NCBI GenBank assembly: GCA_013176395.1
Contig: JABMLP010000022.1
Span: 496,001 to 560,000, forward strand
Length of the DNA: 64,000 bases
Reading direction: 5' to 3'
Source of the DNA: Venturia oleaginea
Taxonomy: Eukaryota > Ascomycota > Dothideomycetes > Venturiales > Venturiaceae
The position numbers and the translations under genes are program-made. The notes beneath the pieces were generated by a model that did not search any database, was not told the origin of the DNA, and saw only the letters and a list, made by a program, of their open reading frames with translations. Each line of letters starts with the position of its first letter. Position 1 is the stretch's first letter. Of the stretch, positions 34,233-46,220 are shown piece after piece.

Positions 34233-34865
34233 AAATCAGAGTAGAAACCCTTTGCCAAGGCGCCATGCCATCCCTCTCAACAAGAAACAAAAGAAAGGCA
34301 CGAAAAGATTCTGGGATGCTGAGCTTCCGAAACACCATCCCATTTGGGACACAGAACCAAGAGTGTCTAACACCATGGACCTCCCTCTTCTCATTCACAA
34401 ATAGTCACATAATCCCGAATGGAAACCAAATGGTGACACCCGATTGGACAATCGCGCCGCTACGTATCTCAATCTCATTGTCTACCCGAAGAACGATGCA
34501 TAGGCTCTACACCACTAGAAAGGCAAAACCAGGTTGATTATATCCCACTTGTTCGAAAGAATGGAAAAGACTTGAGCCGGGAGCAAACTTGGACTCGCAG
34601 AATTCATGCAAAGTTTGCCTGATCCGGTCACGCAGCGTCCTTGGTTTTGAAAGAGCCTCTATATCCATATGCCTACATCAGTCCAAAAGCGTAGACAAAA
34701 CCAAGAGTTGTGTTGGTCCAATAGCTAGGAGCAAGCGCCTCCAATGAAGAAAAAGGTATTCGAAACTATTAAGTCTCTCAACTGTCAACGCCGAATACAT
34801 GCGTACACAATACATCCATCACAATCTCCCACTACATCTATCTATCCTTCAGCCACACCCTTTCC
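34233..34865. other. Intergenic region
   Basis: About 630 bp downstream of the karyopherin. No coding frame or RNA recognised. Confidence 0.45.
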
Positions 34866-37800
34866 CTAAGGGGCATACCCCGTCCCAGCCAACCCCTTAC
34901 ACTCATTCCAATACCCCAAAATAACCCTCTTCGTAACCGCCAACGAATTACCAACAGTCAATGCCTTTAAAAATTTCCGCCTGACATCCAAACTGACGTT
35001 CGGAGCCGGGAAATCTGTAGACGTCAGCGCCAATTCAATCCACTTCTTAGTTTGTACATCGCGCCTGATAAAAGAGCGGAGAGGTTCCGTGAACCAATCC
35101 AGATCAGTGCGTGTAGCGTTGCCGGAAACCTGGTGGATGAGGTTACGACCCAATGTAGGACCGAAGTACGCAATGACTTCGTCGAGGTGCGTAGAGGTTG
35201 TTTTAGGAAGGGAAATGAGAACAGCCTATATGAAAATATTAGCGATGATTTTCAGATGGTAGGAAACGAATGTCGAGCTTACCCAGAACTCTGCCGCTTT
35301 CCGCTTGGGAAAGTATTCGGGGACGATGAGACATTGCATGGTGAAGTTGAGTAGGTAAGAGAGATCTTCTTGGCCTGGGGTTTCCATAAGGACGTCAGTA
35401 TATCTGGGCATGAAGCGAGTCAGGACTTCGATAAGGCCAGAGGATATTTCTGCTTCACTCCTGAGGTCTTGGATGGACTTGATGACGATGGTGAGATGCT
35501 TCAAGAGTCGGCCGACTTCCAACTTTATGAGCGGAGAGTGGGGTGTTGAATGAGAACGGAGGAATGCGCATAGCATGTTCAGTATGACCTCCAAACGTGG
35601 AGTCCGTGCAGATACTGTCGCGAAGAAATCGACAGTGACCCAAGGAAGTAGGACAAAAGGCCCGGGTACTGCCTCTGAGAATCCTGATTTGAAGACTGCG
35701 CAGATTGACTCGATAACATCGCCATGAAGTTCGAGTGGAATTGGGCTCTTCTCAAAGATATGCATTGCCATCTGAATGGTTTCACAGATCTTTCCCTGCA
35801 CAGAACGACTGGTCCATTGTTCTGTTCTTCTGGTCCAGAAATCTGCGCTTTTGCCAGTTCTATCGGGATTATCATTGGGTTCCTCTAGACCCTTTGCTAT
35901 GCCTACAAGACAGCTCATCGCAGCCGCCACCTCGACTTGAGCCTCCTCGAACTGGAGCTGGCTCAACATGCTTATACCAACGTGGATGTCGTCCCGAACG
36001 AAGTTGAGCAGCGTGGAAAGCTCATCGGCTTGGTCTTCCTGGTTTGGTAAAGCTTGTATTATCGCCGCAATTCCGCCAAGGACTCTCTCCTTAGTATATT
36101 GTGTTGCTGTTGGCAAGGTCAGAAATTTTTGGTAGGACTCGATAAAAGGAACGAGCCTATCTGTGAGAGAGGATCGACATGACGAGCAGAGAGACCCAAT
36201 GGACTTTGATGCCTTTTGGGCCAACGCTGGATTTGAAAGAGAGGCAAATAGGAACTCCAAAGCAGGCGGGAGGTAAACCTGCTGGCGTTCGAAGAAATGG
36301 GCATATTGGCCAAGGAGGTCCACAGCAGTCCGACGAGTTTGTGATGGTATCACCAGGTTCGGGTTCTGTAAATATGTGTAGAGGTTTGAGCCGAAGAGCT
36401 CCGCCAGAATGGGACCCTCGGTAGCCTTCTTGCTAATAGAAATTGCATTCATGGAAAAGAGAAAAGCCTCTACTTCAAGCCATGACTGACGATTGAGAGC
36501 GTCCAGACACCCACGAACGATAGCTTTAGACAATTCACTTCTAAGAATCGGGTATGCAGACCCAAGAAGGTCTGCTACATCTGCTCTGAACTGTCGGAAT
36601 TCTCTCTGTCTGTCTTGATCAAGGGTTTGATAGACTCCAGCAGGTGGCCATTGTATCTTGGCCCACAGCTCTTGACAAGCCTTTGCGATATGATTTTGTG
36701 CGTGTCCAAGCCAAGGTTTGGGACCGTCATCTTCGAACTCGGAGTCTACGACGTTCTCGACGTAGGCGTTCCAAAATTCTAATGAATCCACGACGCATCT
36801 GTCTTCGATGACGGCAATTCCGTTGCAAGTGGTAAGGCTGTGAATCATTGCTTTCTACCCATTAGTGAGATGTAATCGAGACATGAGATGCAACTTACAC
36901 ATTATCTGCGTGGTCATAGGCGAATTCGGTTTGGTTGCCAAATCCTCAATCGTGACGTCGGCAAAAGCCAAGACAAGACCGACGAAAGATGATACGTCGT
37001 CTGGGTCCTGCAGCGCAGTGTGCATTTGATCTATGCCCCATGGGCTCGTGATTATTCGAAAGAGTGTACCAAGATGATCAGCCCGGAAAAACATGCCAAA
37101 ACTTGAGAGTAAATCCGTCAAGGTTTGGATCGTTTCGGACGCGCAGTCCGCACTAAGGGTTGGTAGCCACGCAAGAGCTGGGCCGAGTAGTTCTCTCAAG
37201 GGGCTGAGGCTTTCCTCACTGCCTTGCCATGCTTTTTGGGCGAAGAAAACCCAATCCTGTCCCACGTTAGCTAATGGGTAAGAAATTGAACATCCTCAAG
37301 GACACGTACAGAGTAGGTTGCGAATGCTTGGATGCAAGTCAATATTCCCACTTCTCCAAAACTCTGTTGACCCGCAATGGAGAAGCATTCGCTAAAGATT
37401 GCCACCGCGTCATCTAGATTCATTTTCATCCGGTCAATGATTCTAGCGGTCGTCCTACCCAATCTTGTTAGATTATGGCCAGCAGAGAACTCGTGCCAGA
37501 GTGGAGACTCACTCTGCTGTATAGCCGGCGATCTTGGCGAATGACTCCTCTTTCAAGCCGCTGAGAAATATTAGGCATGTCGAAATCTGGTCGCTGTTCA
37601 GCTGTGAGGCGAGTGTAAGTAGAGGAGGAAAGGTCTGAGATGTTAAATATGCAGCTGACACGGGGACGCCTTGAAGAAGTGAGAGGACAAGTTGCTTTAC
37701 ACAGAGTTCAGCGTGTTCTGGACGATCCAGAACACAGTACACGGCAAAGGTAGAGCAGAGTTTCCGGAGTACTAATGGCCCTTCACCACGCTTGAGCTCA

Positions 37801-38208
37801 GTGATGATGGCTTGGATCAAGCGTGTGCCCAGAGAAGCGAGTCCTTCATCATCCAGTGTGGCTCTATATCTGTCAGTCTCAACGCGGTACAAGTGCAGTC
37901 AGGAAGGCAGCCTACCCCTTGGTATTCAGATTGATCTGGAAGGTGAGAGCGCCGAAATACCGCACTTGTGATGTCGGACGATCGAGTAAGAAAGCGGCCA
38001 TGTTCCAACCATCTGGGGAGTGTTGCAAATCGCGCAGCTGTCTCTCGATTTGCTGGATATGCTGAGCTTCGCCAGGCGAGTAAAGACGAAGTATTAACTG
38101 TGGGGGATTTGTCAACACCGCGTCTCTGGTCTTTTCTTTGAGACGCACCTGTTCCACTTCTTCAAGCGATGAGGCCGGCTTCATAACCTGTGCTACTTTG
38201 AACGACAT
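34866..38208 (-). CDS. Importin-beta family karyopherin, importin-13/Kap122-like
   Basis: Six exons on the minus strand: 38208-37916, 37869-37513, 37463-37310, 37256-36899, 36850-35283 and 35225-34866, total 1029 residues, frame kept at every join. The N-terminus has the importin-beta N-terminal domain pattern: AQHIQQIERQLRDLQHSPDGWNMAAFLL, then VRYFGALTFQINLN, where the first HEAT repeats bind Ran-GTP. The rest is helical HEAT-like repeat. Length and pattern fit nuclear transport receptors related to importin-13, transportin-SR and yeast Kap122. It would carry cargo through nuclear pores under Ran control. Which subfamily is uncertain. It is divergent from aminopeptidase P across about 650 bp. 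Confidence 0.82.
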
Positions 38209-38853
38209 GTTGTGGGTTTATTGTAGTGCGGTCTCAGCGCGCGACAAGAGCTACTGCTCGGAAGGAATGCGTCGTCGATTTTGGACAGTTCTGTTGCTCA
38301 TTGTCGGAAACTGGTGATGGATCTCACATCGACGGACACGAGATTAGAGCAGCTTTTCATGCAAACACGTAGGATCGATATTGAACGATTCCCGGCAGCT
38401 CAGCTTAAATGGCGATCAATGAAGAACGATTCTCGGTTCGAGTCTCACGGTGGAAAGGGACTACGGTCGTCGGAATTGGACGGGGCAGCTCTCTCGGATT
38501 CTCTCGGTGAATGTCGTTCTTGGCACAAGAGATGTATTGTTGTTTGCAGACACGAATTACTGAGGGCATGGAACACGGAGGACGCGGCTCAAATGCGGCG
38601 TATCAATTAAAGAAGATGGACGTAGCCTTTGTGCGTGGAATAGACTACCTTCTACACACTGAATATCGCATCTTTTCCTTCCTTTACTATAGTACAATGT
38701 AGTGTTTGATGCTTGGTGAAGTGAGGTCCTCAAGCGCCTACCGCCGGGAAGAGATCCGGACGATCGTGGAGAAATTGAAGCTTTGACACAGCCAGTGAGG
38801 GGTGAGGCCATTGGACCAAGGGACATACTATAGTACAATTGAACTGTGTTCAG
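38209..38853. other. Divergent promoter region with a 14-bp direct repeat
   Basis: About 650 bp between the karyopherin and aminopeptidase starts. TACTATAGTACAAT occurs at 38685-38698 and 38826-38839, 141 bp apart. Otherwise no feature was recognised. Confidence 0.6.
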
Positions 38854-41172
38854 ATGCGCCTGTTCCAATCCCTCCTTAAAGGTAAAAGACATATATGCAA
38901 TAGCCTACATGTGGCCCCGACAGCTCCCAAACTTTGTACATTCCACCGAACCTACTCAGTCCGACATTCACTCGATATGGAGACCGTGAATACCAGCACT
39001 CGCTTATCCCACCTGCGGACATTGATGCAGAAGAACAAGGTCGATATTTACAGTACGACCAGATACTTCCATTCCCCCATTGTATCTTTGCTATGCTAAC
39101 AGTCATCTAGTTGTTCCATCTGAAGACAGCCATCAATCCGAATACATTGCGCCTTGCGACGGCCGAAGAGGTCGAGATACACCCTAGCAACTGACGAACC
39201 TGCCCCCGTGCTCACCCATTACAGCTTTCATAAGCGGTTTTTCTGGATCTGCTGGCACTGCCGTTGTCACCCACGATAAGGCTGCCCTAGCCACCGACGG
39301 ACGATACTTCAATCAAGCAGAGAAGCAACTCGACACAAATTGGGTACTGCTGAAGCAGGGACTCACAGACGTCCCGACTTGGCAGGAATGGTAGGAATAC
39401 TTGGGTAGTGGAAGCCATGGCATAAGCTGATTGTAACAGGGCTGCAGAACAATCCGAGGGCGGCAAGACCGTGGGCGTTGATCCTGCTGTCATTACTGCT
39501 CGTAGGTCTCGCTCTCCACAAAGCTGATGTCTACTAATCCATCGGGGCAGCGGACTCACGAAAGCTTTCCGAGAAGATAACGAAGAAGGGTGGTTCTGGA
39601 CTGGAACCGGTCAAAGAGAACCTCATCGATACTGTTTGGGGCAAAGAGCAACCAGCAAGACCAAACGAAAAGGTTATAGTCCTGGACACGAAGTTCTCCG
39701 GCAAGAAATTTGAAGAGAAGCTCGAAGATTTGCGCAAAGAGTTGGAGAAGAAGAAGAGTGCCGGCATCGTCATATCCATGCTGGATGAAGTGGCCTGGTT
39801 ATTCAACCTAAGAGGCAACGACATCCCTTACAACCCGGTTTTCTTTTCGTACGCCGTTATCACACCCTTGGACGCTACCTTGTATGTGGACGACAGCAGA
39901 TTGACACCCGAGGTAAAAGCACACGTCGAGAGCGTGGTCAAGTTACGACCTTACGCCGCCATCTTTGAGGATATCAAGGCCCTAAGTACCACAGCACAAT
40001 TTTCAACTCCTAAACAGAAATTCCTCATATCGAACAAGGCATCATGGGCGCTAAGTGAGAGCTTAGGCGGAAGTGAGAATGTAGACGAAATCCGCAGTCC
40101 AATTGGCGATGCAAAGGCAGTGAAGAACGAGACCGAACTCGAGGGAATGAGAGCTTGTCACGTACGAGATGGAGCAGCGCTAACAGAGTACTTTGCCTGG
40201 CTTGAAGATCAGCTTCTTAGCAAGAACGCGAAACTGGATGAAGTGGATGCTGCGGATAAGTTGGAAGAGATTCGATCGTATGGATTATTCCCCGCTCTTT
40301 CTTGGTTAGAGCTAACCTCAAGACAGTAAGCATCAGCACTTCGTTGGCTTGTCTTTCGACACCATCTCATCGACCGGCGCCAACGCTGCTGTAATCCATT
40401 ACAAGCCCGAAAAAGGGGCTTGCTCTGTGATCGACCCAAAGGCCATATATCTCTGCGACTCGGGAGCACAATTCTTGGATGGAACCACGGACACGACCCG
40501 AACTCTCCATTTCGGTGAGCCCACAGAAATGGAGCGTAAAGCATACACTCTAGTTCTCAAAGGAAATATCGCTCTCGAAAAAATCAAGTTTCCAAAAGGC
40601 GTCAGTGGCTTTGCACTCGATACTCTCGCCAGACAATACCTCTGGGCTTACGGTCTTGATTATCGTCATGGCACAGGTCATGGCGTAGGCTCATATCTGG
40701 TAACAAAATATCCCAACTCTCCCAGACCGATTTTTAACCATTCCTAGAATGTACATGAGGGACCAATTGGCATTGGTACGCGAGTTCAATACTCCGAAGT
40801 GCCTCTCGCAGTTGGAAATGTCATCTCAAACGAACCCGGTTACTACGAAGATGGGTTATTTGGTATCCGCATAGAAAGTCAGTATCTCTTTTCTATATTA
40901 GATGATCTCCTCTCTAACATACCCCAGACATCATCATGGTCCGCGAAGTGAAAACTCAGCACAACTTCGGCGACAAACCCTACCTCGGGTTCGAACACGT
41001 AACCATGACACCCATGTGTCGCAAACTCATCGACCCAGCTCTCCTCACATCAGACGAGAAGGAATGGCTGAATGATTATCATAGCGAGGTGTTGGACAAG
41101 ACGAAGAGCTATTTCAAGGACGATAAACTTACCATGGCTTGGTTGGAGAGGGAAACGGCGCCTTATTCGTAA
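38854..41172 (+). CDS. ampp: Xaa-Pro aminopeptidase P (M24B metallopeptidase)
   Basis: Eight exons: 38854-39052, 39111-39170, 39225-39390, 39440-39501, 39551-40277, 40327-40699, 40748-40877 and 40928-41172, total 653 residues. The pita-bread catalytic domain is complete: [18 protein letters not shown] supplies two aspartate metal ligands, HGTGHGVG a histidine, [10 protein letters not shown] and GFEHVTMTP the glutamates, for two Mn2+ ions. The N-terminal creatinase-like domains ([17 protein letters not shown]) are present. The enzyme removes an N-terminal residue before proline. Two starts are possible: Met1 at 38854 gives a 41-residue Arg/Lys-rich leader that could target mitochondria; the ATG at 38977 (METVNTS) gives the usual cytosolic form. 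Confidence 0.93.
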
Positions 41173-41593
41173 ACGAGATATCCCCATTTGCCTACCGATT
41201 GGGTTTTGTGAAGCCTGGTCTTGACACCTGGTTTTCATGTTGGATAAAAAATATGACACTTCGACTCACTGCTTAGATTCTGTGATATCTGTACACAAAT
41301 CAGCAACTGCTTAGGATGGATTCGACGACTCTCTATCATGCCGTCGAAGTCGGTTCGCTATCACAGAAATAAGTTCGAGGTATAATCCTCATCATTGATT
41401 GCTCAACCCATCGCTATAAAGTACTCCGTACATCGATCCATATCATGCATCATGCCATCATCAATCAAGTTCCAACCCAATATACTTTTGACAAACGAGC
41501 CTTCCTAACCATTGCCAACCACCCCAGAAGAACGCCAGCCGAAAGTAGGGAATCAGATACACACATACAATGCCAAGCCAGTCGTAATCTCAA
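41173..41593. other. Intergenic region, convergent 3' ends
   Basis: About 420 bp between the stops of aminopeptidase P and IMP dehydrogenase. No feature recognised. Confidence 0.5.
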
Positions 41594-43507
41594 CTAAGAG
41601 TACAACTTCTTGTCGAAGCTGTGAAGACCATGGACACCACCCTCAGCCTGCGCACTGGCAGTTCGAAGCTCGAAGCGGACTTCTCCGCCTCGGACCTTCT
41701 CCCTCAGCTCGCTGACACTCTGCACGCCCATGTCTTGCAGAGAGTGCTGTAGACCAGCCATGAGGTACGGCACGAACTTGGTGACGCTGCCTCTGTCGAG
41801 GACACTGCCACTGACACCCTGAGCAACAAGGACACGATCGCCTTCGGAGAAATATCGAGCAGTACCGGCATTGGAAGCGCTGTTGTCCTTTCCGGTACCA
41901 GTGCCTGCCTTCTTATCTTCCATCGCATCGATGGAACCCATACCGCGGTAAGCTTTCACGAGCTGACCCTCGCGAGAAACGTATGACTCGCCCGGTGACT
42001 CGGAGCAACCGGCCAAGAGACCACCCATCATGACAGTGCTAGCTCCCATTGCAAGACCCTTAACAATGTGTCCAACGTTTTGGATACCGCCATCAGCCAT
42101 GCAAGGAACACCGAATCGAGCGGCAAACTGGGAGACGTTGAAGACGGAGGTGGCCTGCGGGCGACCTACTGCCATGACTTCTTGGGTGATGCAGGCACTG
42201 CCACTGCCCATACCGATACGGAGTCCATCGACGCCAGCAACGATGAGAGAAGCGGCCTGCTCTTTGGTAACGACGTTTCCGCCAATGACTTCCAAGCCTG
42301 GGTATGTAGCCTTGATGAACTTGACGAACTCAATCTGGTACATGCTGTTGCCTTGGCTAGAGTCGAGATAACAATGTCCAAGCCGGCTTCCACCAGCTTC
42401 TGGAGACGGACTTTGTCATCTGGACGGGTGCCTATGGCAGCGGCAGCAATCAATTGCTTGGATTCTGGGAGCTTAGAAGCGAGTGGGTAGTGCAAGTTCT
42501 TCATCAGATCGGAGCGGGAGACCAACGAAACGAGGTCGCCAGATTCGTCCACAATGGGAAGTTTGCCTTTCTTCGACTCACGAAGCAGCTTATTAGCCTC
42601 CTCCAATGTGATACCGGTTCGGCCTGTGACGAGGTTGGTCGACATGACGTTTGTGACCGGCTCGTGTGTCTCGGAGTGGAATTGGATGTCTCGGTTGGTA
42701 ACGATACCAATGAGTTTTGATCGAAGTTTACCACTCTCTGATGGATTTGCGTTAGCTTCGAATCCATGTAAATATTGAATAGAATAATCGATGTTGTGAA
42801 TTTTTCTCAGACTAGATCTTAATCCTCCACATTACAGCTTGCCATTTGGCTCGCCGGTACGGATGAACGAAAGTTATTTAAAGTTTTGCTCATCATAGAA
42901 AACAAGAACGACATTAGAGAGAGAGCGGGGCTTACCTGTGACTGGGAATCCTCCAAAACCCCACCTGTCCTTCAGCGCTGCTGCCTCACCAACAGTTGTG
43001 GTTGGGGACAGAACGATGGGCTCAAGAATGAAGCCGTTCTCGTAACGCTTGACCTTACGAACCATCTCTGCCTGATCTTCGATAGAGCAGTTGTGGTGGA
43101 TAACTCCTAGACCTCCCAAAAGAGCCATGTGGATAGCCATGTTGTGCTCGGTAACGGTGTCCATGGGCGACGACACGAAGGGCGTCTTGAGCGTGATTCT
43201 CTTGGTGATGGGTGTGTCAAGGGTAACGGCGGCTGCAGGGAAACCTGGATAGGTCTGTGAGCTTCTAGTGTTATTTATAGCTGTCTCAAGGTCTTGTACC
43301 AATGTAGCCAGGGAGAACTAAGAAGTCGTTATAGGTCAATCCACCATTTTTCTTGGAGTCAATCAGAGATTGAGCCGAGAGGCCATCACGCTCTTCGTAG
43401 TCGGTCTTGAGTACATCGAGAGCGTGAGCGGCATCGAGGACCTTGACGCCGCGGATGAGACTTGCGGCGACGAGCCCATTCGCATCTCCGTTGGTGGCGG
43501 GACTCAT
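41594..43507 (-). CDS. IMD: IMP dehydrogenase with a one-base frameshift
   Basis: Exons on the minus strand: 43507-43300, 43244-42936 and 42737-41594 (introns 55 and 198 bp). The enzyme oxidises IMP to XMP with NAD+, the committed step of guanine nucleotide synthesis. Visible are the N-terminal barrel part ([22 protein letters not shown]), two CBS domains (about residues 115-230), the active-site loop [12 protein letters not shown] with the catalytic cysteine, [11 protein letters not shown] and the flap ([25 protein letters not shown]). Near 42365 the frame breaks: GLDIVI is followed by a shifted frame that resumes with DSSQGNS. The exon total is two modulo three, so exactly one base is missing. 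Either a sequencing error or a real disabling mutation. With the base it would have about 553 residues, the normal length. Confidence 0.9.
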
Positions 43508-43814
43508 TTTGAAGTGCGGTTGGGGGTATCGTAGAGTGGTGGTGTTGCAGTCGAGACGAGTGGTGGTGTGAACAACTCGTCGGGTCAAGGTGCAAAGCTT
43601 TCCCAAGTAAGTCGAAAATCGAGGTTGAAAATCTTTTTGTAGAAGAAGCCAAACTCAGGGTCCAGCCACCAGGTATCCACTAGAATAACGAGACAGGCGA
43701 GACTAACGGAGCTTTCCATGATGACGTCCCCTAACACCACACCTCGAACACCAATAGTTGAACACTCACTATCCTCGTCCGTACCTGCATATCTCCTTGA
43801 AATACAATCACACA
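43508..43814. promoter_or_regulatory. Shared upstream region of IMPDH and FUN14 genes
   Basis: Only 307 bp separate the two divergent start codons, so both promoters must be compact or overlapping. No specific site was identified. Confidence 0.55.
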
Positions 43815-44626
43815 ATGGCTTCCCTACTACTCCGCCGCCCAATCCTCTCGCCCTTCGCGCTAACTTCAACCCTCTGCATAACGTCCATCATCGCCTATCC
43901 CATAGTCACTGCACCATTCCGCCAAAAGCTACGTCTGGATGGCGCTATTCTTTCAAATTCAAGACCATTCTCGGATTATAAGAACAATGCCAAGACGCCA
44001 GTTGTAAAAAAGGACGGTCGATTCAATGTGAAAGCGTTGAGGCAGGTCAGTACTGGGAGTATACTAGGTATGTACACGACAGTTTCAGATGGAAGTAGGC
44101 CTGAAAGGGCTCGAAATCAAGATCTGGTGTAAACATCCAAGAAAGAGATATGGAATTTCCGGACGAATCAGGCCAAAACGCACAGGAACAAAGAGCTCTC
44201 GATTGCTAGCAAAAGATGTCTTGAAATCGATGGATTCGCTTCGAGCTCGACTTGACGGCTAGTCTTACAATTCTTCCTCTCTAAACCATTTCGAGACCCG
44301 GAAAGTGCGAGTGTATACTGACAACGGAGCCAGGACTGGTAGGGGGCTTAGCAGTATCCGTCTTCTCAAAACCTCTGGCATTACTCATCGGCCTCTTGAT
44401 ATTCGGAGCTCAGGTACACACCCTATTCTTTGGAATCTTCCTCCCAGGATACAGATGCTCACACTCGTAGCAGGCTCTCGAATCTCGCGGTATACATCTC
44501 ATCCCAACGCAAAGGATACAAGGTTATTTCAAAGGCATAAATGTGCAATCGGCGATACAAGATAATGTAGCTTTCAAGCTTTCCTTTGGCATCACATTTG
44601 CACTGGCGGGCTTCGGATCATTCTAG
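43815..44626 (+). CDS. FUN14-family mitochondrial membrane protein
   Basis: Exons 43815-44067, 44334-44413 and 44474-44626 (introns 266 and 60 bp) give 161 residues. The Arg-rich N-terminus and a first hydrophobic stretch (about residues 12-32) suit mitochondrial import. After the first intron comes the FUN14 core: TGSILGLVGGLAVSVFSKPLA, then LLIGLLIFGAQALESRGIHLIP, with conserved glycines; the C-terminus returns to a hydrophobic segment (KLSFGITFALAGF). FUN14-domain proteins lie in the outer mitochondrial membrane; animal FUNDC1 is a mitophagy receptor, but no LC3-binding motif is obvious here. The first intron is unusually long for this window. Confidence 0.82.
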
Positions 44627-45486
44627 AGATGACACTTCCGGAAAAATGTACGGGACCTGGTAAAGGTATAAGTGAGTCGTAGATGTAAAAAAGAGCTGTA
44701 CGGTATTGTACGAAAAAGGGGACAAAGAAGATGTATGTAAGAACATACTGTGGTAAAACACCACAAACCAATCGAGACAACCATTCCAGTCCAACAGGCA
44801 AACAAAAACCATCCACGCCACACCAAACCCCCTAGCCACATCCACACGTCCTCTCCTGACACCCCTCAGCCTCGCAAACATCCCCCTCGATCTCCAGACC
44901 ATCAGATCGCACCCTCACCATCGGTATGACCAACAGAAACCCCCGAGAACAGACCTTTCAATCACGCGCCCATATCCTCATGTCGTGTATCTTGTAACGG
45001 CGACTTACTTTCCATAGTACACAATATGTATGTATTCATGTCTCGGACGACTTGCGGAATCTAGAAACCAAATGCCGTACTGCGCGTAGCACATGGGAAT
45101 GGACATGGGGAAGGAATGATGCCGTGCCCCGAAGGAATTGCCCCGATAACCACGTGGTTGGATAGAATAGGCCAAGGTGAAGGTGGGACTGCACGTTGCA
45201 TGATGCATGGTGCAGAACCAGATGCAGCCGCATTTTGTTTATCTGTCTGTCCCAGGAATCTGGATTGTGGGTATGACAGGGTTAGTGGGACGACATGTTA
45301 ATATGTGAAACGACTTTACACCAATTCCTCCTATCTTGGTGAGTGATGAAGTGCATCGAGCAAATTCATCCTTTCCAACCCTCCTATTTGACGAGACTTT
45401 TTTGAAAATCGTGGATGGATCTTATTGGCGAGGTATCTTACATCCATCGACGTCCTCACACGTGTCACACAGACAGAGTTGGGCAT

Positions 45487-45524
45487 CAATCAATCCATCC
45501 ATCAATCCATCCATCCATCCATCG
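45487..45524 (+). repeat. (ATCA/ATCC)n tetranucleotide microsatellite
   Basis: About nine alternating ATCA and ATCC units in the FUN14-HMT1 intergenic region. Confidence 0.9.
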
Positions 45525-46200
45525 TTATTATATATGTACAGAGGGTGTCCGTAAATACAGTCGTTTCGGGCCGAGTAACTACCGCATATCATTGATCTCC
45601 GTAGGGATTCCGGCATATAATATCGTCCGATTCTCCCCAACCTTTTACCGACGCCCCAAAGAAATCCTCCTTTCTCCTTCCCTTACAATAAAACGGAGTA
45701 GAAGAAAGGGAGAAGCAAGAACGTAGATCATATATTGATAGAACCTAGTCTTCTCTACCTTCTCGTATAAGAAGTAACTCGAAATCTCTTCTTCCAACAC
45801 CGTACTTATATGCAGTATTTATCCCCCACATCCGCAGGTTAACATGCAGTGTATACAGACACCCTCTTTACGTATCTGTATCTTAAATGCGGGATACACA
45901 CCGCAGCAACAACCAATACCAAACCAATCCTAGGGGTCCCCACTACACTCGGCTAAAAAGCACCTTCGGAACCGGTCTCGGGAGCCCAAGTCTCACTCAA
46001 AAGGCAAAGGCTGGTTGAATTTTCGTGATACCGGTCTACGTGGTGTATAACTGGATCCGAAGTGTTATTAGCGCGGTGCAGGCTGTCCTGTGTAAGCACA
46101 TTGCTGGCCTCAAATCTCACAAGAAGATGTGGTGCCAACGTTCTCCTGTCTCATCTGTCTCAGGTCGGAAATGTGTACTAAGTACTACAAGGAATGCCGG

Positions 46201-46220
46201 ATGCATGCATGCATGCATGC
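46201..46220 (+). repeat. (ATGC)5 self-complementary microsatellite
   Basis: Five ATGC units, which together form a palindrome able to fold into a cruciform. Confidence 0.85.

Noticed and set aside
38420..38460. Possible tRNA with GGTTCGAGTC near 38433
   Set aside because: No T-stem pairing, no A box and no cloverleaf around it.
42361..42376. A very short intron explaining the IMPDH frame break
   Set aside because: The only GT...AG pair there would be about 16 bases, far below the 45-base minimum seen in this window.
44592..44902. Overlapping minus-strand hydrophobic frames downstream of the FUN14 gene
   Set aside because: Three overlapping frames with biased composition in likely 3' flank; no start context or family.
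45541..45560. GGGTGTCCGTAAATAC resembling a mariner end
   Set aside because: No matching inverted copy or transposase was found nearby.
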